A stretch of 64,000 nt of DNA from Psychrobacter sp. UBA5136 (GTDB lineage: Bacteria > Pseudomonadota > Gammaproteobacteria > Pseudomonadales > Moraxellaceae), in NCBI RefSeq assembly GCF_002414005.1, contig NZ_DHYG01000054.1, positions 10,221 to 74,220 on the forward strand, written 5' to 3'. The translations under genes and the position numbers were made by a program. Positions 16,700-26,473 of the stretch are shown here, in pieces. The notes beneath the pieces are model-generated. The model searched no databases and was not told the DNA's origin. It saw only the letters and a program-made list of their open reading frames with translations. Each line of letters opens with the position of its first letter. Within the stretch, counting starts at the first letter, position 1.

Positions 16700-18520
16700 A
16701 TGTTAACTTACAAAGCACCTTTGCGTGATATCAAGTTTTTGATAAATGATGTTTTTGATTATCAAACGCATTATAAAAGCTTAGATAATGGCGAAAACGC
16801 GGATCCTGAAACCGTCGATATGATTTTGCAAGGCATGGCGGATTTTGCTGAAAACGTCCTGTCGCCTATCTATCAGCCCGCTGATGAAGAAGGCTGTCAT
16901 TTTGAAAATGGTGAGGTCACCACGCCAAAAGGCTTTAAAGAAGCGTACAATCAATTTGTCGAAGGCGGCTGGCAAGGTATTTCGTACCCTGAAGAGTACG
17001 GCGGTATGAACTTACCGATGTCAATTAACCTCATCAAAGCTGAGATGATTGGTACGGCTAACTGGCCTTGGGCGATGTACCCTGGTCTATCAACCGGCTG
17101 TATCAATACCTTATTACAATACGGTACAGACGAGCAAAAAGCGACTTACTTACCTAAATTGGTTGAAGGCACTTGGTCGGGCACCATGTGTTTGACTGAG
17201 CCGCAGTGTGGTACCGATTTGGGCCAAGTAAAATCAAAAGCCATCCCGCAAGATGATGGTACTTATAAAATTAGCGGTACCAAGATTTTTATCTCAAGCG
17301 GTGAGCATGACCTAACCGATAACATCGTGCACATCGTTTTGGCTCGTCTACCAAATGCACCAGAAGGCACGCGTGGTATTTCACTATTTATCGTACCAAA
17401 ATTCTTACCAAATGCTGAAGGCGAGTCTGGCGAGCGTAACGGCGTGGTTTGTGGCTCTATTGAGCACAAAATGGGCATCAGCTCATCGTCAACTTGTGTT
17501 TTAAACTTCGATGATGCGACAGGTTTCCTTATCGGTGAGCCAAATAAAGGCCTAAAAGCGATGTTCACCTTTATGAACACCGCGCGTATTGGTACAGGTA
17601 TCCAAGGTTTGGCGCACACTGAGCTGTCTTTCCAAAATGCGCTACCATACGCCAAAGACCGCCGTTCTATGCGTACTTTGTCAGGTACCAAAGACCCTGA
17701 AAAAGTCGCTGATGCCATCATTCATCATGCTGACGTACGCCGTATGTTATTGACCCAAAAAGCCTTTGCTGAAGGTGGCCGCTCGATGATTTATCATGCC
17801 GCTCGCTATGCGGATAAAATGTCACAGGGCGTTGCCAACGGTGATGATGCCGAATTTGAAAAATGGGATGATAAATTGGGCTTCTATACGCCTATCCTAA
17901 AAGGCTTCTTAACGGAGCTTGGTATCGAAGCGGCCAAACACGGGCAGCAAATCTATGGCGGCCACGGTTATATCAAAGAGTGGGGCATGGAGCTGATCGC
18001 TCGTGATGCTCGTATCGCTACCATGTACGAAGGCACCACTGGCGTGCAGGCGCTTGATTTATTAGGCCGTAAGGTTATCTTGCAATCTAAAGGTAAAATC
18101 ATTCGTGATTACACCTCAAGCATCATGAAGTGGTGCGGCGAGTATGCGCTTGATAAAGACATGCGTAAATTCGTTTGGGCACTGACCAAACTATGCGCTG
18201 AGTGGAACACATTGACCGTCCGCTTAATGCTCATGGCACGTAAAGACCGCGAAATTATCTCTGCGGCATCGGATGATTTCTTGATGTACTCAGGCTACGT
18301 GATGATGGGTTATCACTGGGCGCGTATGGCGGCGGTCGCTTATGACAAGCTTAAAAACGGTGGCACGGAATCTCCAGAATTCTACAAAGCCAAGGTTCAA
18401 ACTGCCGAGTTCTACTTTGATAAAATCTTACCACGTACCTCAGGCCATGCCGAAAGTATGGTTGCCCCAAGCGAGAGCATGACGGCAATGAAAATCGATA
18501 ACTTTGCTTTCTTAGACTAA
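16700..18520 (+). CDS. Acyl-CoA dehydrogenase, long form with C-terminal extension (DmdC/FadE-like)
   Basis: FAD enzyme that oxidises acyl-CoA esters to enoyl-CoA. The 606 residues fit the long subgroup with a C-terminal AcdA-type domain, which includes 3-methylmercaptopropionyl-CoA dehydrogenase relatives. Seen in order: the N-terminal helical domain; the flavin/substrate loop TMCLTEPQCGTDLGQVKSK; the KIFISSGEHD strand; QIYGGHGYIKEWGME; and the catalytic glutamate in YEGTTGVQALDL. ATG start with AGAG upstream. Monocistronic, with a hairpin in the leader and a terminator after it. The chain-length preference cannot be read from sequence. Confidence 0.93.
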   Translation: MLTYKAPLRDIKFLINDVFDYQTHYKSLDNGENADPETVDMILQGMADFAENVLSPIYQPADEEGCHFENGEVTTPKGFKEAYNQFVEGGWQGISYPEEYGGMNLPMSINLIKAEMIGTANWPWAMYPGLSTGCINTLLQYGTDEQKATYLPKLVEGTWSGTMCLTEPQCGTDLGQVKSKAIPQDDGTYKISGTKIFISSGEHDLTDNIVHIVLARLPNAPEGTRGISLFIVPKFLPNAEGESGERNGVVCGSIEHKMGISSSSTCVLNFDDATGFLIGEPNKGLKAMFTFMNTARIGTGIQGLAHTELSFQNALPYAKDRRSMRTLSGTKDPEKVADAIIHHADVRRMLLTQKAFAEGGRSMIYHAARYADKMSQGVANGDDAEFEKWDDKLGFYTPILKGFLTELGIEAAKHGQQIYGGHGYIKEWGMELIARDARIATMYEGTTGVQALDLLGRKVILQSKGKIIRDYTSSIMKWCGEYALDKDMRKFVWALTKLCAEWNTLTVRLMLMARKDREIISAASDDFLMYSGYVMMGYHWARMAAVAYDKLKNGGTESPEFYKAKVQTAEFYFDKILPRTSGHAESMVAPSESMTAMKIDNFAFLD

Positions 18521-18549
18521 GATTGCCTCACAATTAAGCAATAATTCAC

Positions 18550-18582
18550 AAAAAAAGCGCCTATGCATTAGGCGTTTTTTTA
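18550..18582 (+). terminator. Terminator of the acyl-CoA dehydrogenase gene
   Basis: Short GC-rich inverted repeat CGCCTA / TAGGCG around TGCAT, after an A-run and before seven T. Confidence 0.88.
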
Positions 18583-18684
18583 TGGTTAACTAAAAGTCAG
18601 AGAATAAATTAGAACCATAGTTATCAAATAATAGACATCCAAAAACAGACAGCTGATAAACAATAACTTAATAAGGAGGCAGTG

Positions 18685-19161
18685 ATGTTGTCGATTAACA
18701 ATAAAACTACTTTATCAAGCGCACGAGTGCTAAAAACGCTGTTGCTAAGTGCCACATTAATCAGCACTGGCGCAAGTAACGCGCTGGCTAAAACTGGCGA
18801 TACCACCATTCATTTTGCCAAAGGCGCTGTTAGTAGTGTTGTTACTGGTAAATTAAAACCTAATGAAGATGAGCGCTGGTATCGTTTTAATGCAAGCGCT
18901 GCGCAATATGCCATTATCAATATTGCGCCACTTGCTGGCACGCCTGAGACTGCCAATGTTGGTGTGCTGTATATGCCAAATGGCAAGTATGACGGCACCA
19001 AAGGCGGGATTATTTATCAAGGCTGCTTGCCTGCCACTGGCGAATATCGCTTGCGTATCGCACGCAATTTGATGGCAACTCACGGTAAAACCGCTGGTTA
19101 TAAAGCCGAGGTGATGATATTGCCTAAATATGCCAGTAAGTCATTGTGCGAAAATAACTAG
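18685..19161 (+). CDS. Secreted protein resembling the g-type lysozyme inhibitor PliG
   Basis: 158 residues from the ATG at 18685, which has AAGGAGG 5 nt upstream (a GTG three bases earlier is too close). A signal peptide ends near SNALA. The mature pattern (IHFAKGAVSSVVTGKL, a WYRFNASAAQY strand, then LPATGEYRLRIARN and a final GYKAEVMIL strand) follows the layout of E. coli PliG as I recall it: F-x-KG, an S-x-G-x-I strand, LPxSGxYxLRV, KTxxYxVxI. PPC-type beta-sandwich proteins share part of this pattern, so the call is tentative. Two cysteines (GCLP and SLCEN) may pair in the periplasm. Confidence 0.55.
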   Translation: MLSINNKTTLSSARVLKTLLLSATLISTGASNALAKTGDTTIHFAKGAVSSVVTGKLKPNEDERWYRFNASAAQYAIINIAPLAGTPETANVGVLYMPNGKYDGTKGGIIYQGCLPATGEYRLRIARNLMATHGKTAGYKAEVMILPKYASKSLCENN

Positions 19162-19185
19162 GTTATAAACAGGCATCTTTCAAGG

Positions 19186-19557
19186 CTAGCTAAGCATTTT
19201 TTTATGATAAATCACGCTGATCTCTTCTACCTCAACACATATCTGGATGTCTGCACGCCCTGATTGCTGTTCACTTAATGTCTCTTCTATGGCAGCTGTC
19301 AATAACTCAGCAAGCTGATGCCGTATGACTTCATTGCGGCCGCTCATAATTTTTAGATGCGCATAAACAAAGCCGTTGCGTTGCTCATCATCTTCTACGC
19401 CGACCAAAAACGTCTCAATCGGTACGATGCGCGCTTTGATATCAGCAGGCTTACCAAAGTGCCCACTATCCCATAGCGCTTGATTTAGTACTTTAAGAAA
19501 TGACTCTTCATGAGCAATCATAACGTTTGGCGATACTTGAATGGTTAAATGCGGCAT
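19186..19557 (-). CDS. 5-carboxymethyl-2-hydroxymuconate isomerase (CHMI)-family protein
   Basis: 123 residues of the tautomerase superfamily. I chose the ATG at 19557 because it gives the family's MPHLTI start, so the catalytic Pro is N-terminal after Met removal, and AAGGA lies 8 nt upstream; the longer frame begins with implausible residues. CHMI acts in homoprotocatechuate degradation, but no other gene of that pathway is near, so the true substrate is unknown. A C-terminal VEVEEISVIYHKK strand fits the family. Probably monocistronic. Confidence 0.75.
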   Translation of the reverse strand: MPHLTIQVSPNVMIAHEESFLKVLNQALWDSGHFGKPADIKARIVPIETFLVGVEDDEQRNGFVYAHLKIMSGRNEVIRHQLAELLTAAIEETLSEQQSGRADIQICVEVEEISVIYHKKMLS

Positions 19558-19695
19558 GGATAAAATCCTTATTAAAAATAGCAAATCTGCCAATAAGCAG
19601 CGCAAACACTATTAAGAGTAAATGACAAAAGCGCAGATAAGAGCAAATGACAAAGGCGCAGAATAAACGGTGTGTAGAGTTCTTCTTAACCATTT

Positions 19696-20184
19696 TTAAT
19701 CATCAATGATATCTGCAAAGCGCGCAGCAAGCGTGGTCGCCAATTGCTCAGGTGGCAACTCAATCTCTAGGCCACGGCGACCGCCACTCACATAAATAGT
19801 TGCTTGCTCTTGGGCTGCGGCATGGATGAGCGTCGGTAAGCGCTTTTTTTGCCCCAATGGGCTGACACCGCCGAGCACATAGCCCGTCGTTCGTTCGACT
19901 TGTTTGGGGTCGGCCATTTGTACTTTTTTACAAGCCAGCATTTTATTAGTCGATAAAGCTTTGGCCATTTTTTTAAAGTTTAAGGTTTTATCGACCGGCA
20001 ATATCGCCACCGCAAGCGCGCCAGCGTCGGTTGACACCACCAAGGTTTTAAACACACGCTCGGCAGCTATGCCCAGTTTTTCAGTCGCTTCTAATCCAAA
20101 AGAGGCGGCGTTACTGTCGTGAGTGTATTCATGCAACTGATAATCAAGGTTGCGCTGTTTGGCAAGTTTAATAGCAGGAGTCAT
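19696..20184 (-). CDS. ybaK: Cys-tRNA(Pro)/Cys-tRNA(Cys) deacylase, YbaK/EbsC family
   Basis: Trans-editing protein that hydrolyses mischarged Cys-tRNA(Pro) in the cytosol. The 162 residues match YbaK length. Family features: MTPAIKLAKQRNLDYQLHEY at the start, VFKTLVVSTD, the ALSTNKMLACKKVQMAD segment containing the conserved lysine, and TGYVLGGVSPLGQKKRLPT, typical of this fold. ATG start. Divergent from plsB with 280 nt between the start codons. Confidence 0.93.
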   Translation of the reverse strand: MTPAIKLAKQRNLDYQLHEYTHDSNAASFGLEATEKLGIAAERVFKTLVVSTDAGALAVAILPVDKTLNFKKMAKALSTNKMLACKKVQMADPKQVERTTGYVLGGVSPLGQKKRLPTLIHAAAQEQATIYVSGGRRGLEIELPPEQLATTLAARFADIIDD

Positions 20185-20376
20185 AATGTTTTGGCTGAGC
20201 TAGTTAATGAATTTAAATATAGCATTTCTGATTTAACCTTAATACTGCTTTTATCTCAATACAGTATCACGAATATCGCAGCATGCGAAACTGCGTTTTT
20301 ACTACCTTTGGCTTTAAATGATGGTGCCTCTAAGCCGCCTTCTTATCGGCTATATTCTTCCGCGAAATTGTTAATA

Positions 20377-20404
20377 TTGACAGTATATACAGACTCAATA
20401 TATC
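20377..20404 (+). promoter_or_regulatory. Candidate sigma-70 promoter of plsB
   Basis: A perfect -35 box TTGACA (20377-20382), a 16-nt spacer and TATATC (20399-20404) as -10, about 60 nt before the plsB ATG. It is the best promoter-like pair noticed in the window. Confidence 0.5.
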
Positions 20405-20464
20405 GCTTTGACGGCTTTTATGGCATCATAAGCGCACCACATTTGACTTATTTTGATACTGATT

Positions 20465-23206
20465 ATGATACCGAAGTTCTTAAAAAAACGGATTTTTAAA
20501 GCGCCCGTCGCAACTGACCATACAACCTCAACCCCAGAATTCGAGGCTGAGATGTTGCCGGTTGCGTCAACCCTTTATGCCAATGCGCCGATTAACCAGC
20601 TCTATCGCAAACTATCGGGACAGCTGCTTGATGTCGCTGTGAAGCCAAAGCTTTTGGGCGAGTTGCCAGAATTTGATGAGGACGACAATGTTCTTAGATT
20701 TTATGTGCTGCAAGACTATTCGCGCTCCAACAGTATTTTGATTGACCTGCAAACGCAAGCGCACAATCTGCCGCCAGCCTTGGTCGGGGTACAAGACATT
20801 GCCCACGATGTTAAAGAAAACGCGGCCATTATATTTTTGCATCATCCGCATGCCAAAGATAACCAGCTCTCCCCTCGCCTATCGCGCCTAGTTGCTGCGG
20901 TCTTACAACATCCAGAATTAAAAGTACGTTTGGTGCCAGTAACGATTCTTTGGGGACGCGCCCCAGAAAAAGAAGACTCGTTATTTAAACTCTTGACCGC
21001 CGATAACTGGGAAGACCCTAGCATTACCAAGCAGTTATTTAATATCGGCGTTATGGGGCGCGATACCTTTGTCCAGTTCCATCCGCCGCAAGATTTGCGC
21101 ACTCTTATTAATGACAGCCTAAAAAGTGATGGCGATAGCAGTCCTAATGACACAAGCGGCACTGCACTAAGCGACACTGTACCAAGCGACGCCGCACCAA
21201 GCTATGCAATGGTGGCATCAGCTGATGGCAACCGCGAGCTGGTGCGGTCGTTGCAACAACAGCTTAACGTTTATTTAGACAAACAGCGTGCCAGTATGCT
21301 CGGGCCCGATTTGTCGGACAGACGTAACTTGGTCGATAAATTGGTTTATTCGCCTGCTATCAAACACGCAATAGAAACAGAAGCCATAGAGTCAGGCATC
21401 AGTGTTCGTGAAGCGCGGATGTTAGCCAAGGGCTATGCCAATGAGATGGTCAATGATTATTCCTACTCTATCATCCGTGGTTTTTACAAATTTCTGACAT
21501 GGCTATGGACGCAGCTTTACGACGGCGTAGAGGTGCATCACTTTGAGCGCGTGCGCGAGCTGGCGACTGACTATGAGCTGATTTATGTGCCTTGCCATCG
21601 CAGTCATGTCGACTACTTGCTCCTGTCTTATGTCATCTATAAGCGCGGCTTGAGCATTCCTTATATTGCCGCAGGTGACAATTTAGATGTGCCCATCTTA
21701 GGACCCTTATTACGCGGCGCCGTTGCCTTTTATATACGTCGTAGCTTCCGCGGCAATGCACTATATACCGCGGTGTTACGTGAGTATATGCACACGCTGA
21801 TTACCCGCAACACACCGATTGAGTACTTTATCGAAGGCGGACGCTCGCGCTCAGGGCGACTCTTGCCACCAAAGATGGGCATGCTGGCGATGACAGTCCA
21901 CAGTCAGTTGCGCCAAACCAATAAGCCTGTGGTATTTATACCGACCTATATCGGTTACGAGCGCATCATGGAAGGCGGCACCTACGTGGGTGAGCTAAAA
22001 GGTAAGCCAAAAGAGTCAGAATCGCTAATCGGTCTCCTCAAAGTTGGGCGTAAGATTGAGCGTATCTTTGGCAATGTGCATTTAAGCTTTGGCACGCCGC
22101 TGCATCTTAGCGACTTTATGCAAAAATTTGAGGTGTCTGCCAATAGCTTACCTGCCGATCGCACCGATACGCCGCTTGATGATAAAACCAGCGCCATGGT
22201 GGATAATATTGGCGTCAAAGTCATGCAGCATATCAATAAAGCGGCGGTCATCACCCCTGTGTCGCTATTGTCATTGGTACTATTATCAGCACCAAAAGCG
22301 GCGCTTGATGAAGATATTTGCCGTGAGCAAATCGCCCTTTACCAAAGTCTGGCGCAGTATCTGCCCTACTCTGATGATACGATTATCACGGATATGACGC
22401 CGCAGCAAATCATTGATTATGGCATTAAGCTAAAGCTTATCGAACGCATACCGCATATCTTGGGTGACATTATTCAGGTTGCTGGTAAACAAGCGGCCTT
22501 GCTGAGCTATTTCCGTAACAACATCCTGCACGTCTTTATTTTATTGTCTTTCTTAGCGGCTTTGGTGGCGCGTAACGGCCGCATCGAACGCAGCCGTCTA
22601 AACAGTATCGCCGAGCAGCTATATCCGTTCCTACAAAGCGAGCTGTTTTTATATTATTCGGCGCATGGCCTACAAGATACCCTCAATAAAAAAGTCGATA
22701 GCCTGCTTGCCAATGGGCTAATTGTTGAACTGGGTAACGGCATGTTAAGCGTACCTGAGACAAATAGTAAGCACTATCAGCAGCTACAAGTGCTCGCAAC
22801 CCCAGTTGAACAAAGTCTTGAACGTTACTTTATGACCCTTGCGCTACTTGCGCAGCAAGGCTCGGGTAATTTGACCGAAAACGAAGTCGTTGACCTCTGT
22901 CATCTGCTTGGTCAGCGCTTGTCGGTTTTATATGCCGATGACATCCCTGACTTCTTTGATCGTGCGCTATTTACCAGCTTTATCAGTGCCTTGACGCGCC
23001 TCGATTATCTGCAAAAAGAGGAAGAAACGGGGATACTAACCTTTGATCAGCGCATCGATAATATTGCCCACTATGCCAAATATGTCCTAAGCCCTGACAT
23101 GATGCAAATTTTGCAGCAGGTCGCCAGTCTTAATGAAGAAGAGATTGCCCACGCCATTACTGAGATTAGTAATAAAAGGCAGCGTAAATTTGGCCGTAAG
23201 CGCTAA
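20465..23206 (+). CDS. plsB: Glycerol-3-phosphate 1-O-acyltransferase
   Basis: Inner-membrane enzyme that puts the first acyl chain on glycerol-3-phosphate in phospholipid synthesis. The acyltransferase block I motif H-x4-D is in PCHRSHVDYLLLS; block II/III follows as GNALYTAVLREYM and FIEGGRSRSGRLLPPK, and block IV as PVVFIPTYIGYERI. The first in-frame ATG (20465) is used; the frame opens four codons earlier at a TTG with no better ribosome-binding site. The 913 residues exceed E. coli PlsB (807), partly through an insertion rich in Ser, Asp and Thr at about 225-255. Ends in a strong terminator. Confidence 0.95.
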   Translation: MIPKFLKKRIFKAPVATDHTTSTPEFEAEMLPVASTLYANAPINQLYRKLSGQLLDVAVKPKLLGELPEFDEDDNVLRFYVLQDYSRSNSILIDLQTQAHNLPPALVGVQDIAHDVKENAAIIFLHHPHAKDNQLSPRLSRLVAAVLQHPELKVRLVPVTILWGRAPEKEDSLFKLLTADNWEDPSITKQLFNIGVMGRDTFVQFHPPQDLRTLINDSLKSDGDSSPNDTSGTALSDTVPSDAAPSYAMVASADGNRELVRSLQQQLNVYLDKQRASMLGPDLSDRRNLVDKLVYSPAIKHAIETEAIESGISVREARMLAKGYANEMVNDYSYSIIRGFYKFLTWLWTQLYDGVEVHHFERVRELATDYELIYVPCHRSHVDYLLLSYVIYKRGLSIPYIAAGDNLDVPILGPLLRGAVAFYIRRSFRGNALYTAVLREYMHTLITRNTPIEYFIEGGRSRSGRLLPPKMGMLAMTVHSQLRQTNKPVVFIPTYIGYERIMEGGTYVGELKGKPKESESLIGLLKVGRKIERIFGNVHLSFGTPLHLSDFMQKFEVSANSLPADRTDTPLDDKTSAMVDNIGVKVMQHINKAAVITPVSLLSLVLLSAPKAALDEDICREQIALYQSLAQYLPYSDDTIITDMTPQQIIDYGIKLKLIERIPHILGDIIQVAGKQAALLSYFRNNILHVFILLSFLAALVARNGRIERSRLNSIAEQLYPFLQSELFLYYSAHGLQDTLNKKVDSLLANGLIVELGNGMLSVPETNSKHYQQLQVLATPVEQSLERYFMTLALLAQQGSGNLTENEVVDLCHLLGQRLSVLYADDIPDFFDRALFTSFISALTRLDYLQKEEETGILTFDQRIDNIAHYAKYVLSPDMMQILQQVASLNEEEIAHAITEISNKRQRKFGRKR

Positions 23207-23230
23207 TAAATAGCGTAAATGCGAAATATA

Positions 23231-23264
23231 AAAAAAGACCTCTAATGATTAGAGGTCTTTTTTT
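23231..23264. terminator. Bidirectional terminator, plsB / ettA
   Basis: Near-perfect palindrome AAAAAAGACCTCTAAT / GATTAGAGGTCTTTTTTT between the convergent plsB and ettA genes. Confidence 0.93.
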
Positions 23265-23309
23265 ATATCTAAGATTACTGTCTAAAAATGCATACTAGAA
23301 ATAACTACC

Positions 23310-24971
23310 CTAGGTAGAAATCTTTTTATACTTCATACGCTTAGGACTGGCGTCATCACCCATGGTCTTTTTGCGATACGTTTCAAACTCAGAGTAGTTA
23401 CCGTCAAACCAAATCGGGCCTTCCTCTTCGAATGCCAAAATATGGGTCGCGATACGGTCAAGGAACCAGCGATCATGCGAGACCACCATCACCGTTCCTG
23501 GGAATACTTGAATCGCGTCCTCTAGCGCACGTAAGGTTTCGATATCCAAATCGTTTGATGGCTCATCAAGAAGTAAGACGTTGGCGCCCTGCTTTAGCGT
23601 TTTAGCAAGTTGCAAACGGTTACGCTCACCACCTGATAATTGACCGACGTGCTTTTGCTGGTCTGAGCCTTTAAAGTTAAAGCGGCCAATATAAGCGCGG
23701 CTTGGGGTTTCATAGTCCCCTACTTTGATGATATCTAAGCCGTCAGAGACTTCTTCCCAAACCGTCTTTTTATCATCTAAGTTGTCACGAACCTGACCAA
23801 CATAAGCGACCTTCACGCTTTCACCCAAATCGACGGAACCCGTATCTGGGGTATCACGTTCGGTAATCATGTTAAATAGCGTGGTTTTACCCGCACCATT
23901 TGGGCCAATGATACCAACAATAGCGCCCGCTGGCACGTTAAAGCTTAGGTTTTCATAAAGCAGACGATCGCCAAATGATTTGGAGATGTTGTTGACTTCG
24001 ATGACTTTGTTACCCAAACGTGGGCCTGGTGGAATATAAATCTCAGCGGTCTCATTACGTTTTTGGAACTCCGTTGAGTTTAGCTCCTCAAAACGCTGCA
24101 CACGAGATTTAGACTTGGCTTGTTGACCTTTTTGGTTTTTACGAATCCACTCAAGCTCTTTTTTCAGTGCTTTGGCAAAAGACTCTTCTTGCTTTTGCTG
24201 CTGCTCAAGACGGTTATTTTTTTGCTCGAGCCACTCAGTATAGTTGCCCTCATAAGGATAGCCATGGCCACGGTCAAGCTCCAAAATCCACTGGGCGACG
24301 TTATCTAAGAAATAACGGTCATGGGTAATGGCAACGATAGTACCGCTATAATTCTGCAAGAACTGCTCAAGCCAAGCGACAGATTCGGCGTCCAAATGGT
24401 TGGTTGGTTCGTCAAGTAACAGCATATCAGGACGCGATAATAGCAGGCGGCATAATGCCACGCGGCGTTTTTCACCACCCGATAATTTACTAACGTCCGC
24501 ATCCCATGGTGGTAGACGCAGCGCATCAGCAGCTTTTTCTAGCTGGGTATTTAAGTTATGCGCATCCCACGCTTGAATGATGTCTTCCATTTTGCCTTGT
24601 TCTTCGGCAAGCTTATCAAAGTCGGCATCAGGCTCAGCATATTCCGCATAAATCGCATCGAGACGTTCGAGCGCATCTAACGCTTCACGCATACCGTCTT
24701 CAACATTACCGCGGACGTCTTTGCTGTCATCCAGCTGGGGTTCCTGCGGCAAATAGCCGACTTTAGTACCAGTCTGCGCGCGCGCTTCACCGCTAAAATC
24801 TTTATCTACGCCCGCCATAATGCGTAGCAAGGTCGATTTACCCGCACCATTGATACCAAGCACACCAATTTTGGCGCCCGGGAAAAACGATAGGTTAATA
24901 TTTTTTAAAATTTCACGCTTAGGTGGAACAAGTTTTGACACGTTGTTCATCGTGTAGATATATTGAGCCAT
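23310..24971 (-). CDS. ettA: Energy-dependent translational throttle protein EttA (ABC-F)
   Basis: Ribosome-binding ABC-F ATPase that gates the first elongation steps according to ATP/ADP level. Two ATPase cassettes: Walker A GINGAGKST and GPNGAGKTT, signatures LSGGEKRRVALCR and LSGGERNRLQLAK, Walker B MLLLDEPTNHLD and VLLLDEPSNDLD, joined by a charged linker with the arm segment. The ATG at 24971 gives the family's MAQYIYTMNNV start and has GGAG upstream; the frame extends seven codons further without support. 553 residues, close to E. coli EttA (555). Monocistronic. Confidence 0.96.
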   Translation of the reverse strand: MAQYIYTMNNVSKLVPPKREILKNINLSFFPGAKIGVLGINGAGKSTLLRIMAGVDKDFSGEARAQTGTKVGYLPQEPQLDDSKDVRGNVEDGMREALDALERLDAIYAEYAEPDADFDKLAEEQGKMEDIIQAWDAHNLNTQLEKAADALRLPPWDADVSKLSGGEKRRVALCRLLLSRPDMLLLDEPTNHLDAESVAWLEQFLQNYSGTIVAITHDRYFLDNVAQWILELDRGHGYPYEGNYTEWLEQKNNRLEQQQKQEESFAKALKKELEWIRKNQKGQQAKSKSRVQRFEELNSTEFQKRNETAEIYIPPGPRLGNKVIEVNNISKSFGDRLLYENLSFNVPAGAIVGIIGPNGAGKTTLFNMITERDTPDTGSVDLGESVKVAYVGQVRDNLDDKKTVWEEVSDGLDIIKVGDYETPSRAYIGRFNFKGSDQQKHVGQLSGGERNRLQLAKTLKQGANVLLLDEPSNDLDIETLRALEDAIQVFPGTVMVVSHDRWFLDRIATHILAFEEEGPIWFDGNYSEFETYRKKTMGDDASPKRMKYKKIST

Positions 24972-25439
24972 TAACACTCCGACAGACTGCATAGACGAGG
25001 CCTACAAACCGCACTCAGCAAGCATGCTAAATGGACTGCGCCTCAAAAATCAGGGTTATAAATTGTCTACCATTATCGCATTGTGGCGCATGCCCTGCAA
25101 GCTAACAGGCTGTTTTACCTGTCGTTTTGCGCCTTTTAGCATTTTTTAACCATTTCTCGTTTACAGGACGCTGTTTTAGCAATCCTTTATGCCCAAGCGT
25201 TTAGCATAAAACCTTAAATGACAAACGTTTACAGCCATGTTGGGTGAAAACGCGGCCAGTAACATTCATCCTATCTAGTCTTACGGTAAATGACTAGAAA
25301 CTTCGCTCAAAAAAGCCCACAATAAGCAGAATAAGTAGCAGAATAAGTATAAGCTACTGCGGATTGGGCAAAGACAAATAATTAGATTGCTTAATCAGTA
25401 GCGCCAAATAATGATAAATACCAATCAGGGAGATTTTTT
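24972..25439. other. 468-nt divergent region, ettA / GNAT gene
   Basis: AT-rich, with promoters for both directions expected but not identified. A short imperfect repeat of AATAAGTAG-like words occurs at 25321-25350. GGGAGA before 25440 is the ribosome-binding site of the next gene. No gene seen. Confidence 0.35.
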
Positions 25440-25733
25440 ATGTCTAACGACAATACTAAACCAGATATAGATATCGTGCATGACGAGCAAGCAAAGCGCT
25501 TTGAAACCACAATCAATGGGCAAACTGGTTATATCAGCTACCAAGAGCGCGGCGATAAATTGGTATATGACCATACTATCGTCCCGCGAGCGTTAGAGGG
25601 CCGCGGTATCGGCTCAGCGTTGGTCAAACATGCGTTAAAATACGCGCAAGATAATAATAAAAAAGTAGTACCGCAGTGTTCGTTTGTCGCCTCATATATT
25701 GATAGGCACCCTGAATTTCAAGATTTGCTTTAG
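25440..25733 (+). CDS. Small GNAT-like N-acetyltransferase (YjdJ/COG2388 type)
   Basis: 97 residues with the minimal acetyltransferase pattern of this family: a GYISYQERGDKLVYDHTIVP sheet region, then VPRALEGRGIGSALVKHALKYA, which holds the acetyl-CoA loop (R-G-x-G-I/S), then KVVPQCSFVASYIDRHPEF. It belongs to the short family whose substrates are unknown. ATG start with GGGAGA upstream. It stands alone between long intergenic stretches. Confidence 0.88.
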   Translation: MSNDNTKPDIDIVHDEQAKRFETTINGQTGYISYQERGDKLVYDHTIVPRALEGRGIGSALVKHALKYAQDNNKKVVPQCSFVASYIDRHPEFQDLL

Positions 25734-26031
25734 GCGCCATAAATAACGCCTTTTAACAGCAATTATGCTATAAAAGCCATATTTTAAGCTCCAATACGTA
25801 TCACTACCCTCCTATTTGCCTGACGCTCTTTATTATATCTTTGCTCGCAACTATGTAAGCAACTATATAATAAGCACTCAGAGATAGGTGGGTTTTTTGT
25901 CCTGTATGGCTGTTTATATTTTTTCAGTTATCCCCCATCATCTTAGGTAATAGGCAGTAGTTAGGATAAAAATAGAAAGTAGCAGACCCATAACCGTATC
26001 ACCCTCTCTAATAATAATAAAGGATATCACC

Positions 26032-26325
26032 ATGAGTAGTTTATCTGACCAACAAATCGACTTACAATTAGAAGACTTAGCGGGCTGGCAGCGCGACGGT
26101 AACAGTATCGTCAAAAGCTACCATTTTAGCGATTTTGTCGAAGCCATGAGCTTTATGAATCAAGCGGCTTTTCATGCTGAGGCGCTCGAGCATCATCCTG
26201 AATGGAGCAATATTTACAACGTCGTTAATGTGCGCCTCACCACTCACGATACCGGCGGTATTACTAGCCTTGATATACGCTTAGCCAGACGCATGGAGCA
26301 TATCATCCAACCTAAAACCTTCTAA
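26032..26325 (+). CDS. phhB: Pterin-4a-carbinolamine dehydratase
   Basis: Recycles the pterin cofactor of aromatic amino acid hydroxylases by dehydrating 4a-hydroxytetrahydropterin. 97 residues, with the family patterns FMNQAAFHAEALEHHPEWSN (the catalytic His pair HHPEW) and RLTTHDTGGITSLDIRLA. ATG start, AAAGGA upstream. No phhA lies next to it, so its partner hydroxylase, if any, is elsewhere. Ends in a shared terminator. Confidence 0.94.
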   Translation: MSSLSDQQIDLQLEDLAGWQRDGNSIVKSYHFSDFVEAMSFMNQAAFHAEALEHHPEWSNIYNVVNVRLTTHDTGGITSLDIRLARRMEHIIQPKTF

Positions 26326-26400
26326 TATTAATAGTCTTCTCGCATTTAATCATGAGTACTGTATTGATTACGATGATTAGAGATACAAATTTTTAGCCAT

Positions 26401-26430
26401 AAAAAAGTCCTCTATTGAGGACTTTTTTAT
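26401..26430. terminator. Bidirectional terminator, phhB / DUF1328 gene
   Basis: Perfect stem AAAAAAGTCCTC / GAGGACTTTTTT with a TATT loop, between convergent genes. Confidence 0.93.
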
Positions 26431-26473
26431 TATAGAGCTGAACACTTAAAATCTAAGCAGTCATTGTTCGCTA

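Noticed and set aside
20119..20499. 126-codon plus-strand frame across the ybaK-plsB gap
   Set aside because: It overlaps the ybaK start and the plsB start and covers the likely plsB promoter.
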